Source: JAEXOD01 sp964652025 (GTDB lineage: Bacteria > Bacteroidota > Ignavibacteria > Ignavibacteriales > Melioribacteraceae). Taken from it: DNA of 64,000 nucleotides. Below are positions 25,803 through 35,289 of the stretch, one piece after another. The stretch is from NCBI GenBank assembly GCA_964652025.1, contig CAZYZX010000013.1, forward strand, positions 29,535 through 93,534, read 5' to 3'. Position 1 is the stretch's first letter. Each line of letters opens with the position of its first letter. Below the pieces are notes generated by a model, which was not told the origin of the DNA, made no database searches, and saw nothing but the letters and a program-made list of their open reading frames with translations. The translations under genes were made by a program, and so were the position numbers.

Positions 25803-28220
25803 TTAGTTTATCAAATTCTTTAATACTTTTAATAATTCCGCCTTTAAAAATGGTTTTTTAATATATTTATTAAACCCTGCTTCAAATATCTTTAAAATAT
25901 TATCTTCTGTATCATATGCAGTTACTGCAATTAGTATAACAGATTTATAGTTTGGCAACGTTCTAATGTGTTTTGCTAAGTCAAATCCTGTCATTCCGTA
26001 ACCTAAATTAATATCTGTTAAAATTATATCAAATTTTTGCTCTTCTATTAATTTTAATGCAATATCTGCACTATGAGCTAAAGCAACTTCAAAATCTTTC
26101 TTTAAAAACAAATTAAGTAAATTTCTATTCGTTTCGTCATCATCTACACATAATATTTTTTGCAAATGTTTTGTATTATTTATTTGCGGTTCATTTTCAA
26201 ATTCAGCAGGTAAAGTAATAATAAAGGTGCTTCCCTTATTAACTTCGCTTTCAAGCTCTATTTTACCATTAAATTGCAAAATAATTATCTTAACTAAAGA
26301 TAACCCTATACCGGTACCTTCGTATGCTCTACCAAATCCTTCGCTAATTTGTTTAAACGGCAGCCATATTTTTTCTTTATCTTCTTTAGCTATTCCAATA
26401 CCAGTATCAGAAACATATATTTTTACATATTTTTTATTGTACTCTTCAACTAGTTGTACCTTTAAATTTATGGCACCTTTTTGCGTAAACTTAATTGCAT
26501 TATCTAATAAACAATTTAAAGCTGTATTAAAATAATGCTCGTTTATTTTTGCATATATTTTTTCATTTGGAATATCTATATTATAAATTAATCCTTTTTG
26601 TTTAGCTAAAGCAACAAATCTTTCTGCATTAACTTTTATTGATTTGGTTATATCTGCTTTAGTTAATTCTATGTTAAATTTTGAAGATTGTAATTCCGCT
26701 AAATCTAACATCTGATATAGCATGTTTTCAAGTCTTCTGCCGCTTTGCAAAATAAATTTAGCCATATCTTTTTGATCTTCATCTTTTAGTGTTTGGCTTA
26801 ATTCTTCTGCAAAACCTAATATACCATTTAAAGGTGTTCTTACTTCATGACTTATATTTTTAAGCAAATTATCCTTAAATATATTTAGCTCCTCTGCTTT
26901 TTCTAATGCTAATCTTAAAGATTCTTCCAATTCTTTTTGCTTTGTTATATCAGCTTTAACAGCTATATAACTAATTACTTCTCCCTTGTTGTTTTTTACT
27001 GGTGTTATAACACAATTTTCCCAATAAAGCTCGCCATTTTTCTTTTTATTTAGAAATTCTGATTTAAAACTTTCTCCACTTATTAGTTTGTCCCACATTT
27101 GTTTATAAAACTTATCATCGTGATAACCCGATTTTAATATTTTTGGATTTTGCCCAATAACTTCTTGTTTACTATAGCCTGTAACTTGCTCAAAATTTGG
27201 GTTAACGTATCCTATATTTCCATCTAAATCTGTTATAACAACACTTGTATTACTTTGTTCTATAGCGGTAAATAGTTTTAGTAATTCTTCTTCATCTTTT
27301 TTTCTTTGGGTAATATCCCTTGCAATAACGTAAGTTTTTAAGAGTTTACCACTTTTATCATATATAAATTTAGCATGGTCTTCTCGCCAAATATAATTCC
27401 CTTTGTTATCTAATGTACGATAAACATATATATAACTATCCTTTTTTTCACTAATCACTTTATTTATATCTGCAAATAACTTATCTCTATCATCTGGATG
27501 TATCGAATTATAAATTGTATTTTTATCCGTCATTAACAATGATGTTTCATTTTTATGAAACATTTTAATATAAGAGGGGGATGCGTACGTAATTTTTCCA
27601 TCTGCATTAAAAACCACAATATCGCTTGTATTTTCAGAAATTAATCTATGTTTCTCTTCACTTTCTTTTAATTCTTGTGTAATTTTTTCTTCTAATGATA
27701 TATCTATAAATATAAATCTAAAAAACTTTTTCCCGTTTTCAATATAAGTTTGTGCTTTTACTTTTACAGGCACCTTCTCATTATTATTAACTACACTTAT
27801 TTTTATATAATCAGGCTCAATCCCTTTTAATAAATCTCTATAAAAAAGATAAAATGTATCTTGACTTAAAGGATCAATATATTGATTTAATAATGTATTA
27901 TACAATTTTTCGTTTAAACCCAGTAATTCAGAAAAACTAGTGTTAAAAAAGTTAATTTTAAGTTCCTCATCTGTAACAACATATCCTAATGGAGAATTAT
28001 TAAATAAATTTTTAAATTTTGCTTCAATTTTTTCAATTTCAGCTTTAGAACGTGCTAATTCTTCATTTTGAAATAATAGCTCTTCGTGATAAACGCTTAA
28101 TTTGTGTATTAATTCCTGCACACTATTTTCAGAAAAACTATGCTCTAAATCAGTTCCTTTTTTAATAGTACTTTCTATTAATTGTTTTAATGTATCTTCA
28201 TCTAATATTCTTTTCATCAT
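25803..28220 (-). CDS. Hybrid histidine kinase with three PAS domains and receiver
   Basis: The soluble 805-residue sensor has a coiled-coil start (1-70), PAS1 (about 70-180), PAS2 with PAC (185-305), PAS3 (312-430, with YVNPNFEQVTGYSKQEVIGQ), HisKA with phospho-acceptor His458 in NISHEVRTPLNG, HATPase with DNAIKFT, DTGIGI and GTGIGLSLV, and a C-terminal receiver (688-805) with DDD at 693-695, phospho-acceptor Asp736 and Lys789. No membrane segment is seen, so it senses cytosolic cues. Its start overlaps the CheB-CheR gene end by 4 nt, so the two act as one module. Confidence 0.92.
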   Translation of the reverse strand: MMKRILDEDTLKQLIESTIKKGTDLEHSFSENSVQELIHKLSVYHEELLFQNEELARSKAEIEKIEAKFKNLFNNSPLGYVVTDEELKINFFNTSFSELLGLNEKLYNTLLNQYIDPLSQDTFYLFYRDLLKGIEPDYIKISVVNNNEKVPVKVKAQTYIENGKKFFRFIFIDISLEEKITQELKESEEKHRLISENTSDIVVFNADGKITYASPSYIKMFHKNETSLLMTDKNTIYNSIHPDDRDKLFADINKVISEKKDSYIYVYRTLDNKGNYIWREDHAKFIYDKSGKLLKTYVIARDITQRKKDEEELLKLFTAIEQSNTSVVITDLDGNIGYVNPNFEQVTGYSKQEVIGQNPKILKSGYHDDKFYKQMWDKLISGESFKSEFLNKKKNGELYWENCVITPVKNNKGEVISYIAVKADITKQKELEESLRLALEKAEELNIFKDNLLKNISHEVRTPLNGILGFAEELSQTLKDEDQKDMAKFILQSGRRLENMLYQMLDLAELQSSKFNIELTKADITKSIKVNAERFVALAKQKGLIYNIDIPNEKIYAKINEHYFNTALNCLLDNAIKFTQKGAINLKVQLVEEYNKKYVKIYVSDTGIGIAKEDKEKIWLPFKQISEGFGRAYEGTGIGLSLVKIIILQFNGKIELESEVNKGSTFIITLPAEFENEPQINNTKHLQKILCVDDDETNRNLLNLFLKKDFEVALAHSADIALKLIEEQKFDIILTDINLGYGMTGFDLAKHIRTLPNYKSVILIAVTAYDTEDNILKIFEAGFNKYIKKPFLKAELLKVLKNLIN

Positions 28221-31200
28221 TCTAAAACCTCATTAATAACAAAAATTGCACCTAAAAATTTATTATTCTTTAATAAAGGCATTCCATCAATATTTATTAA
28301 AACATATCCTTTTATAGGATTTTTTATAAAGTGTCTGTAATCTTTAATTATTTTTTTAGTCTTTTTTACTATTGCAAAAGGTAAATTTTCAGACTTAATA
28401 GGTTTTTTATCTAAATCTAAAATTTCCCAATTAGTATCATCATAAGTTCTGTTTATAATTTCTTTTTTACTAATTCCAAATTCTTTTTCTGCAAAATTAT
28501 TAACAAAATTAATATTCCCATCTTTATCAACAACCACAATTCCCACCATAGTATTTTCTATAGCAATATTTATTGTTTCGTTTTGAATTATTAACTTGTT
28601 TTTCACATCTTCTAATTCACTTATATCTACAATTGTAACTAATAAACTAATTGGACTATTTTTAATACAACCAGAAGTTAATTTTAATTTAATGTGTAAC
28701 CTTTTTTCTAAATTATTAACTGTAAAAGTTATATCAAATTCACTACTTTTATATTTTTGGTTTAATAGCTTGTTAAGTTCTGATTTAAATAATTTAAAGT
28801 CTTTTTCATTCAAAAACTTATTAAATTCTTCAACATTTTGGGGCAGTTGATTAGTTTTTAAATTTAATAAATATTCTACGCTTTTATCATAATTAAAAGT
28901 ATTATCGTTATAGCAATATTCAAACCAGGCTATTTTACCAATGTTTAGTACTTCTTTTAATTTATCAGAGTAATATAAAATTTCATTTTGTAATTTTTTA
29001 ATTGCAGATATTTCTGTAAACGTAATAATTACCCCATCAATAGCACCATATTCTGTTCTGTAAGGGCGAATTTTAATAAAATAGGTATAACCACTTTTGG
29101 TTACAATTTCTTTATCTATAGGCTGTAAAGATTCCTGAACTATTTCCACATCGTTAATAAAAGTTTCATAACCTTCTATTAAGGTAATATGGCTTATCGG
29201 CCTCCCTATATCCGTTTCTAAAATATTAGTAATTTTGCTTAATTCGGGCGTAACTTTTCTTATTAATAACTTACTATCTAAATAAAGCGCAGCAACTTGT
29301 GTGTTTTTAAGTAAATTATTTATATCATCATTTAATCTTGTAAGTTCATCTATTTTCTGCTGCAATTCTGTATTTACAGTAAAAAGTTCTTCATTTACAG
29401 ATTGTAGCTCTTCGTTAACAGATTGCAATTCTTCGTTAGAAGCGACCAATTCTTCGTTAGATGATTGCAGCTCTTCGTTGGAAGATTCTAACTCTTCTAT
29501 TACGGCATTAAGATTTTCTCTGCTAGATTTAAGTTCCTTTTCGAGCTCAAAAATTTTCCGATCTTTTTCTAAACTTAAATCAAATTGTGGAATTAATTCT
29601 TTTTTATTTTCTATGTCAGTTTTAGAATATTCAAAACTTAAAATAAAATAAACGTTACCCATAAAATCAACTTTTCTACCAGTAACTAAAATATTTCCTA
29701 ATTTATTAAATTTTAAACCTGTTAAATTTCTACTAACTATTTCTTTTTTGTTCTTTTTTAATTCTCTTAAAATATTATTAATAAATAACCCCAAATCTTT
29801 TGGCAAAATATTAAAAAGCTCTTCGGAATAATTTCCGGGTTGAATTTCTGTAAATGGATTAATATCATTAATAACTGATATTATTTTATAGTCTGAATCA
29901 ATTATAACAGAAGGAGGAGCAAATTTAGTTAATAAAGTTGAATAAAATTCGTCTATTTTTAATTCAAATTTATGCTTTAATTTATATTTATTATCCACTA
30001 ATAGGTTTTTGCTATCAGATATGTTATAACTAGATAAAATAGGCGGTCTAAACCCCGAAATGTATTCATAAATTTTGTTTTTTGCGTCAATTACTTTAAA
30101 AGCTTTTGTTAAATCACCAATTGTTTCACTAATCCCCATAAATAAATAACCGCCCGGTTGAAGTGCATAATAAAACATAACAAGTAATTTATTTTGCACT
30201 TCGGGCTTTAAGTATATAAATAAATTTCTGCAAATAAGTAAATCAATTTTAGAAAAAGGAGGGTCTTTTAATATATTATGATATGCAAAAACTATCATGT
30301 TTCTAATTTCATCGTTTATTTTATAAAAGTTCTCCTTTTTGGTAAAATATCTATTAACAACAGTAGGCTCAATATCTAATAATATACTTTCTGGATAAAT
30401 CCCATTACCAGCTATTTCTAAAGCCTTCTTATCTATATCAGTAGCAAATATCTTTATTTCTTTTCTTACATTATATTTTATAAATAATTCTTTAATCGAT
30501 ATAGCAACAGAATAAACTTCTTCACCCGTTGAACACCCTGCAGACCATATTCTGATTGATTTAGAATCTGATTTAACAAGAGGAATTAAAACCTTTTCTG
30601 TTAAACTATGAAAAGCTTCTTTATCTCTAAAAAACTGGGTTACACCTATTAAAAGCTCTCTAAATAAAACATCTTTTTCTACATCAGATTCTTCTAAAAA
30701 CGTTATGTAAGACGATAAGTCTATAAAATGATTAATACTTACTCTTCTTTCAATTCTACGTAAAATAGTGTTTTGCTTATAGGCATTAAAATCCACATTA
30801 AATTTATCATGTAAAATTTCAATGGCTTTTTGTAATAAATCTTCTTGTTCGCTCGCAGTATCAGATTTTTGTTTGCTACTTTTAATAAGAGGATGTTGAA
30901 CATATTTAATAATAGTTTCTGGCATTTCGCTTGGTGGCAAAATAAAATCAACTAATCCGGTAGCAATTGCACTATTTGGCATGCCTGTAAATTTTGCCGT
31001 TTTTTCATCTTGCACTATTACCATACCATTTTTTTCTTTAATTGCCTTAATACCCGCTGTACCATCGCTGCCTGTGCCACTTAAAACAATACCAATAGCA
31101 TCTTTTCCCCTTTCTTCTGCTAAAGACCTAAAAAAAGTGTCGATTGGTAAATTAAGCCCTTTGTTTAAATCTACATCAGTTAATATTAGTTTATTATACG

Positions 31201-31498
31201 AAATATATAAATTTTTACGCGGTGGTATTAAATAAATGGTATTTGGCTTAATAACCATACCACTTTTTATTACATAAATTGGCAACTTTGTAAAACGAGC
31301 TAAAAGTTCATCCATAAGACTTTTATAATCTGGAGATAAATGTTGTATTACAACATAAGCTATATCGCTATCAATCGGAACATTTTTAAAAAACTCTTGT
31401 AAAGCTTCCAAGCCGCCTGCCGATGTGCCTATTCCTACTACCCTAACATCTTTTATTTTTTCATCTTCATTATTTTTAACTTGATTTTTTTTCACCAT
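28217..31498 (-). CDS. CheB-CheR fusion with coiled coil and PAS domains
   Basis: The 1093-residue multidomain protein starts with a CheB methylesterase domain (about 18-200) with catalytic Ser26 in GIGTSAGG, His53 in VIQHLSP and Asp145 in GTGSDG. A CheR methyltransferase (about 215-490) has WSAGCSTGEEVYS, CRNLFIYL and GGYLFMGISE. A linker follows, then a long coiled coil of repeated SSNEELQ/SVNEEL units (about 650-740), then PAS domains to the end. There is no kinase domain, and the partner is the downstream overlapping hybrid kinase. No chemoreceptors or flagellar genes are in the window, so a non-chemotactic role such as stress signalling is plausible. Confidence 0.92.
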   Translation of the reverse strand: MVKKNQVKNNEDEKIKDVRVVGIGTSAGGLEALQEFFKNVPIDSDIAYVVIQHLSPDYKSLMDELLARFTKLPIYVIKSGMVIKPNTIYLIPPRKNLYISYNKLILTDVDLNKGLNLPIDTFFRSLAEERGKDAIGIVLSGTGSDGTAGIKAIKEKNGMVIVQDEKTAKFTGMPNSAIATGLVDFILPPSEMPETIIKYVQHPLIKSSKQKSDTASEQEDLLQKAIEILHDKFNVDFNAYKQNTILRRIERRVSINHFIDLSSYITFLEESDVEKDVLFRELLIGVTQFFRDKEAFHSLTEKVLIPLVKSDSKSIRIWSAGCSTGEEVYSVAISIKELFIKYNVRKEIKIFATDIDKKALEIAGNGIYPESILLDIEPTVVNRYFTKKENFYKINDEIRNMIVFAYHNILKDPPFSKIDLLICRNLFIYLKPEVQNKLLVMFYYALQPGGYLFMGISETIGDLTKAFKVIDAKNKIYEYISGFRPPILSSYNISDSKNLLVDNKYKLKHKFELKIDEFYSTLLTKFAPPSVIIDSDYKIISVINDINPFTEIQPGNYSEELFNILPKDLGLFINNILRELKKNKKEIVSRNLTGLKFNKLGNILVTGRKVDFMGNVYFILSFEYSKTDIENKKELIPQFDLSLEKDRKIFELEKELKSSRENLNAVIEELESSNEELQSSNEELVASNEELQSVNEELQSVNEELFTVNTELQQKIDELTRLNDDINNLLKNTQVAALYLDSKLLIRKVTPELSKITNILETDIGRPISHITLIEGYETFINDVEIVQESLQPIDKEIVTKSGYTYFIKIRPYRTEYGAIDGVIITFTEISAIKKLQNEILYYSDKLKEVLNIGKIAWFEYCYNDNTFNYDKSVEYLLNLKTNQLPQNVEEFNKFLNEKDFKLFKSELNKLLNQKYKSSEFDITFTVNNLEKRLHIKLKLTSGCIKNSPISLLVTIVDISELEDVKNKLIIQNETINIAIENTMVGIVVVDKDGNINFVNNFAEKEFGISKKEIINRTYDDTNWEILDLDKKPIKSENLPFAIVKKTKKIIKDYRHFIKNPIKGYVLINIDGMPLLKNNKFLGAIFVINEVLE

Positions 31499-31593
31499 TT
31501 TTTCACCATCTAAACTAAAATAAAATAATATTTTAAGAAGATATTTGTTAACATATTAGTAAAAATTAAAATAAAAAACAAATTAAATTTAAC

Positions 31594-31624
31594 TTGACTA
31601 ATTTTTATTTAATATTTATTTTTA
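31594..31624 (+). promoter_or_regulatory. Promoter of the cobalamin-riboswitch operon
   Basis: TTGACT (31594-31599), 17 bp, TATTTTTA (31617-31624) lies about 20-25 bp before the riboswitch. It has the same spacing and the same TATTTTTACAT run as the MarR promoter. Confidence 0.5.
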
Positions 31625-31644
31625 CATTATAAATGTTCTTTTAA

Positions 31645-31839
31645 TTGTTTACGGTGTCCTTGTAAAAAGAAGGAATAATAGGGAATACGGTTAAAATCCG
31701 TAGCTGCCCCGCAACTGTAATAAGCGTTACGAATATGGCACTAAAGTCACTGCTAAAATAGTGGGAAGACGCCATATGCTGCTTTAAGCCAGGAGACCTG
31801 CCGTAAATGTATTTGTCTTAAACCTTCGCGGGAAAGGTT
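31645..31839 (+). ncRNA. Cobalamin (AdoCbl-type) riboswitch
   Basis: The leader contains the class hallmarks in order: CGGTGTCC, AGGGAATACGG, AAAATCCGTAGCTGCCCCG, CAACTGTAA, TAGTGGGAAGACGCC, and the B12 box AGCCAGGAGACCTGCC at 31787-31802. A following hairpin (AACCTT 31821-31826 / AAGGTT 31834-31839, TTCGCGGG-type loop) is often seen next to such elements in this phylum group and may be part of the expression platform. It lies 80 bp before the TonB receptor gene and should repress it when cobalamin is plentiful. Confidence 0.97.
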
Positions 31840-31918
31840 AGATAACTTCGAAAAGCCTTACTCTTCTTTTCTTATTTATCTTTTTATTCCCCCGAAGATT
31901 TTACATTTTTGGATTTGT

Positions 31919-34066
31919 ATGTATTATTTATGTAAAATTTTTTCGGTTTTTTTTATTTTATTTAGCTCTTTTGTATTTGCACAAAAGCAGGTTGTTGTTT
32001 GCGATAGCCAAACTAATTTTCCTATTCAAAACGTAAATGTCTTTTCTTCTTCATTTATTAATATAACTAATAGTAATGGTTTTACTTTTATCCCTTTTAT
32101 AAATTTTTCAGATTCTGTTTGTTTTTCTCATGTTGCTTATGGTAAAATTTGTTTAACTTATTCCAAAATTCCAGATACTTTATTTTTAACACCTAAAAGT
32201 TTATTAACTAAGGAAATTACTGTTAATGCTTTTATTAATAAACCTACTCAAAATTCAATTTCTATAACTGTTAATAATTTTCACAAATCTACTTTTAATA
32301 ATATAGGTGATTTAATAAAGGCTGAAACCGACTTATTTATTAAAGACTATGGTGGTGTTTCGGGTGTAAAAGGTGTTTCTATGCGCGGGCTTTCTTCGGA
32401 AAACACCATTGTTTTATTTAATGAAGCTCGCATTAATGACCTAAGAACTGGAATGTTCGATTTTTCTCTTATTAGCCCCTTATCTATTAATACAATTCAA
32501 GTTGTTAAAAGCGGTTATAACGATTCCCCTTTTTTAACTCCAGGTGGAATTATTAAATTGTCTAATTCTTTTTTGGATTATGATAATAAAATTCTGCTTG
32601 GAGTTAAAGTTAACTCAGATTTTTATCGCTCCATGTTTTTTAACATAAAGCAAAATTATAATAACCTAAGCTTTTCATTAAATTTAGAACGAAGCTTCTC
32701 ATCGGGAAACTATTTATACTATTTTAACAACAACTATCACAGAAGAAATAATGCCTTCTTTTCTAAAACTTTTTTTAGCAATAACTTAGAGTATAGAACT
32801 GCTAAAAATATAATTAATATTTATTCCCATTTTGGCTTTCTTAATAATGGAATACCTGGTTATGTAGTAACAAACAATACCCAATCTAGTATGGCTAATA
32901 ACCAAAGTAAAACATTTTTTGCAGTTTTAAATAACACTTATCTTATTAATAATTACTTTTCTTTACTATATAATTTTAATTTTAGCTATCAAAATTTATT
33001 GCTAAATGACCCACTAAAGCAACTTTTTGCAAATAAAACCTCTCAAAGTTCTATATTAAAAGATTTTAATTCCTTTGCTAAAATTAAATTTAATTCCGAA
33101 ACCTTTTTATTGCTTTTTGGTTACGAATTAAGCATAAGTAAACTTAAAAACGAGCTACCTACTGAAAATAATTTATTTATTAATATTAATAAATTAAGTA
33201 ATAAAGTTTTTGCTAATTCCTATTTTACAAATTATAATATTCCATTTACCTATAAAACAGATATTTTTGCTTCTTTTGCATACGAAACTTTTAGCGAAAC
33301 ATTAATTAATAAGCACAATGATAAAATCTTTTCTTATCGATTAGGTTTTAGCTTAACACCAAATTTAATTAAAGATATAACCATTACATCCTCTTTTTCA
33401 AAATCTTACCGCGCTCCTTCCTTTAACGAGCAATTTTATGCATCTTTATATAATATTAAATTTCTAAATAAAGAGTATTACGAAGGATACGAGATAGGTT
33501 TAACTTATAACAAAAAAAATCTTCAGAAATTTAACCTTTCTTATTATAACTTAATTGGCAAAGATAAAATAGTTTGGATTCCATCTAGGCAGGCTTTGCA
33601 GGTTCCTAAAAATTTTGCAAACCTTAGATATTTTGGAATTGAAGCAAGTGCAGAATTTAATATTAACGATAATTTTATTTACTTTTTATTACTATATAGC
33701 TATAATTCTGCAACTAATAAAGCAAAATATTACTCAAACGATTTTTCTTATAACAAGCAACTTGTATATGTTCCTAAACATAGGTTAAATTTAAATTCTA
33801 CTCTAAATTATAAAAACTTTTCTTTTACAACATATAACTCTTTTACAAGTGAAAGATTTTATTCCTCTGATAACGACTCAAATAATAAGTTAAAACCTTA
33901 TTACGTTTGTGACATTTCACTTTCTTATAATTTTAATCTTTTTAGTTTTAATAATACAATTAATTTTTCTGTATTCAATCTTTTTAACACTAAATACTTT
34001 GTGATACAGTCTTATCCAATGCCACTAAGAAACTATTCGTTAACATATATAATGGAGATACTATGA
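31919..34066 (+). CDS. btuB: TonB-dependent cobalamin receptor (BtuB-like)
   Basis: The 715-residue outer-membrane receptor starts with signal peptide MYYLCKIFSVFFILFSSFVF. A degenerate carboxypeptidase-like domain occupies about 23-105, and the plug about 115-220 (IGDLIKAETDLFIKDYGG, SMRGLSSENTIVLFNEARIN, INTIQVVKSG). The rest is an aromatic-rich 22-strand type barrel. The substrate call rests on the cobalamin riboswitch in its leader and on the BtuG-like lipoprotein that overlaps its end by 4 nt. No BtuCDF inner-membrane transporter is nearby, so import across the inner membrane must be encoded elsewhere. Confidence 0.85.
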   Translation: MYYLCKIFSVFFILFSSFVFAQKQVVVCDSQTNFPIQNVNVFSSSFINITNSNGFTFIPFINFSDSVCFSHVAYGKICLTYSKIPDTLFLTPKSLLTKEITVNAFINKPTQNSISITVNNFHKSTFNNIGDLIKAETDLFIKDYGGVSGVKGVSMRGLSSENTIVLFNEARINDLRTGMFDFSLISPLSINTIQVVKSGYNDSPFLTPGGIIKLSNSFLDYDNKILLGVKVNSDFYRSMFFNIKQNYNNLSFSLNLERSFSSGNYLYYFNNNYHRRNNAFFSKTFFSNNLEYRTAKNIINIYSHFGFLNNGIPGYVVTNNTQSSMANNQSKTFFAVLNNTYLINNYFSLLYNFNFSYQNLLLNDPLKQLFANKTSQSSILKDFNSFAKIKFNSETFLLLFGYELSISKLKNELPTENNLFININKLSNKVFANSYFTNYNIPFTYKTDIFASFAYETFSETLINKHNDKIFSYRLGFSLTPNLIKDITITSSFSKSYRAPSFNEQFYASLYNIKFLNKEYYEGYEIGLTYNKKNLQKFNLSYYNLIGKDKIVWIPSRQALQVPKNFANLRYFGIEASAEFNINDNFIYFLLLYSYNSATNKAKYYSNDFSYNKQLVYVPKHRLNLNSTLNYKNFSFTTYNSFTSERFYSSDNDSNNKLKPYYVCDISLSYNFNLFSFNNTINFSVFNLFNTKYFVIQSYPMPLRNYSLTYIMEIL

Positions 34067-35115
34067 AAAGAAACCTTTATTTACTTTTATTTATTACATT
34101 ACTTGCATTTACGGCATGCCAAAAAGATGACAAAACTGTTAACCCACCAATTACCAATGAATATAAAGGGGTTTATATAGTTAATGAAGGGCTTTATGGT
34201 CAAAATAATTCTTCGCTATCATTTATAGATTTATCTGCTGGAACCGTTAATAATAACGTTTACGAAGCAGCCAACAATGGAACAAGTTTAGGCGATACAG
34301 GAAATGATTTTGAAATTTTTGGAAACAAAGGCTATATTGCAGTAGATAACAGCAATAAAATAGAAATTATTGATTTAAAGACCTTTAAAAGTTTAGGTTT
34401 TGTAAACTTAGGTGCTGGTAGTAGCCCACGTGATGTTGTTATAATAGACTCTACCTTAGGATACGTTACAAGCTTGTTTACAAACAAATTAATAAAATTT
34501 AATCCTTCTACCAAACAAGTTTTAAAACACATAGATGTTGGGGATAAACCCGAAGCAGCTGTTTATGCAAATGGGAAAATATATGTAACAAACTCTGGCT
34601 TTGGTAATGAAAAAACTGTAAGTGTTGTAGATTTAACTACCGATACAGAAATTGCTAAACTAAATGTTGGATTAAATCCACGTTTTGCACACAAAGCAGA
34701 TGATGGATCGGTTTACGTAGTTTGCTCTGGCTCGTATGATGCTACTGGAAGAGGTGGAGTTTATAAAATTGTAAATTTAAATGTTACAGATTCTATTATT
34801 ATTAACAATAACCCGGGTGAATCTACTTTAATTAATAATACTACTATGATTGTTGCTAATAACTTTGGTCTATTTAAAGTAAACCTAACCAATATGAGCG
34901 TAGATGCCAATCCATTCATTAATTCAATAGATATTAATCCAATTTTTGGTGTTATTTATTCAGTGGCTTACGATAAAATTAATAATCTTTTATATGTTGG
35001 TAATCCTAAAGATTTTCAACAAAATGGAGAGGTTGTTGTATTAAACCTTAATGGACAAGAAGTAAAACGTTACAACGTAGGTATTAACCCAGGCTGTATT
35101 TATATTAAAAACTAA
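34063..35115 (+). CDS. Beta-propeller surface lipoprotein, BtuG-like (DUF5074/YncE-type)
   Basis: The 350-residue protein has a lipoprotein signal peptide ending FTAC (Cys19). The mature part is a repeated propeller with YIVNEGLYGQNNSSLSFID, GTSLGDTGNDFEIFGNKGYI, SSPRDVVIIDSTLGYVTSL, KLIKFNPSTKQVLKHIDVGD and similar blades. This is the architecture of Bacteroides BtuG, the surface lipoprotein that captures vitamin B12 with very high affinity and caps BtuB. Overlap with the riboswitch-controlled receptor gene supports that role. A generic YncE-like binding protein is the alternative. A strong terminator follows. Confidence 0.75.
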   Translation: MKRNLYLLLFITLLAFTACQKDDKTVNPPITNEYKGVYIVNEGLYGQNNSSLSFIDLSAGTVNNNVYEAANNGTSLGDTGNDFEIFGNKGYIAVDNSNKIEIIDLKTFKSLGFVNLGAGSSPRDVVIIDSTLGYVTSLFTNKLIKFNPSTKQVLKHIDVGDKPEAAVYANGKIYVTNSGFGNEKTVSVVDLTTDTEIAKLNVGLNPRFAHKADDGSVYVVCSGSYDATGRGGVYKIVNLNVTDSIIINNNPGESTLINNTTMIVANNFGLFKVNLTNMSVDANPFINSIDINPIFGVIYSVAYDKINNLLYVGNPKDFQQNGEVVVLNLNGQEVKRYNVGINPGCIYIKN

Positions 35116-35136
35116 GTATTTTTAGATATTTAATTA

Positions 35137-35170
35137 GTGCAACAATTATAATTGTTGCACTTTTATTTTT
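35137..35170 (+). terminator. Terminator of the cobalamin operon
   Basis: GTGCAACAAT-TATA-ATTGTTGCAC is a perfect 10-bp stem (35137-35160) followed by TTTTATTTTT. Confidence 0.9.
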
Positions 35171-35289
35171 GTTTAATTACCTTCCTAAAATTATCTTTAA
35201 TCCTATTATAAAAAAATTATTCCTATAAATTATTGTAAAATTGTAATTAATTTTATTAAATTTAAAAACAAAATTTTAACGGCAGTAGC

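Noticed and set aside
29301..29651. Plus-strand 116-residue Ser-rich frame
   Set aside because: It is the antisense of the repeated NEELQ coiled-coil codons of the CheB-CheR fusion. Low-complexity composition, no start site or homology-like motif.
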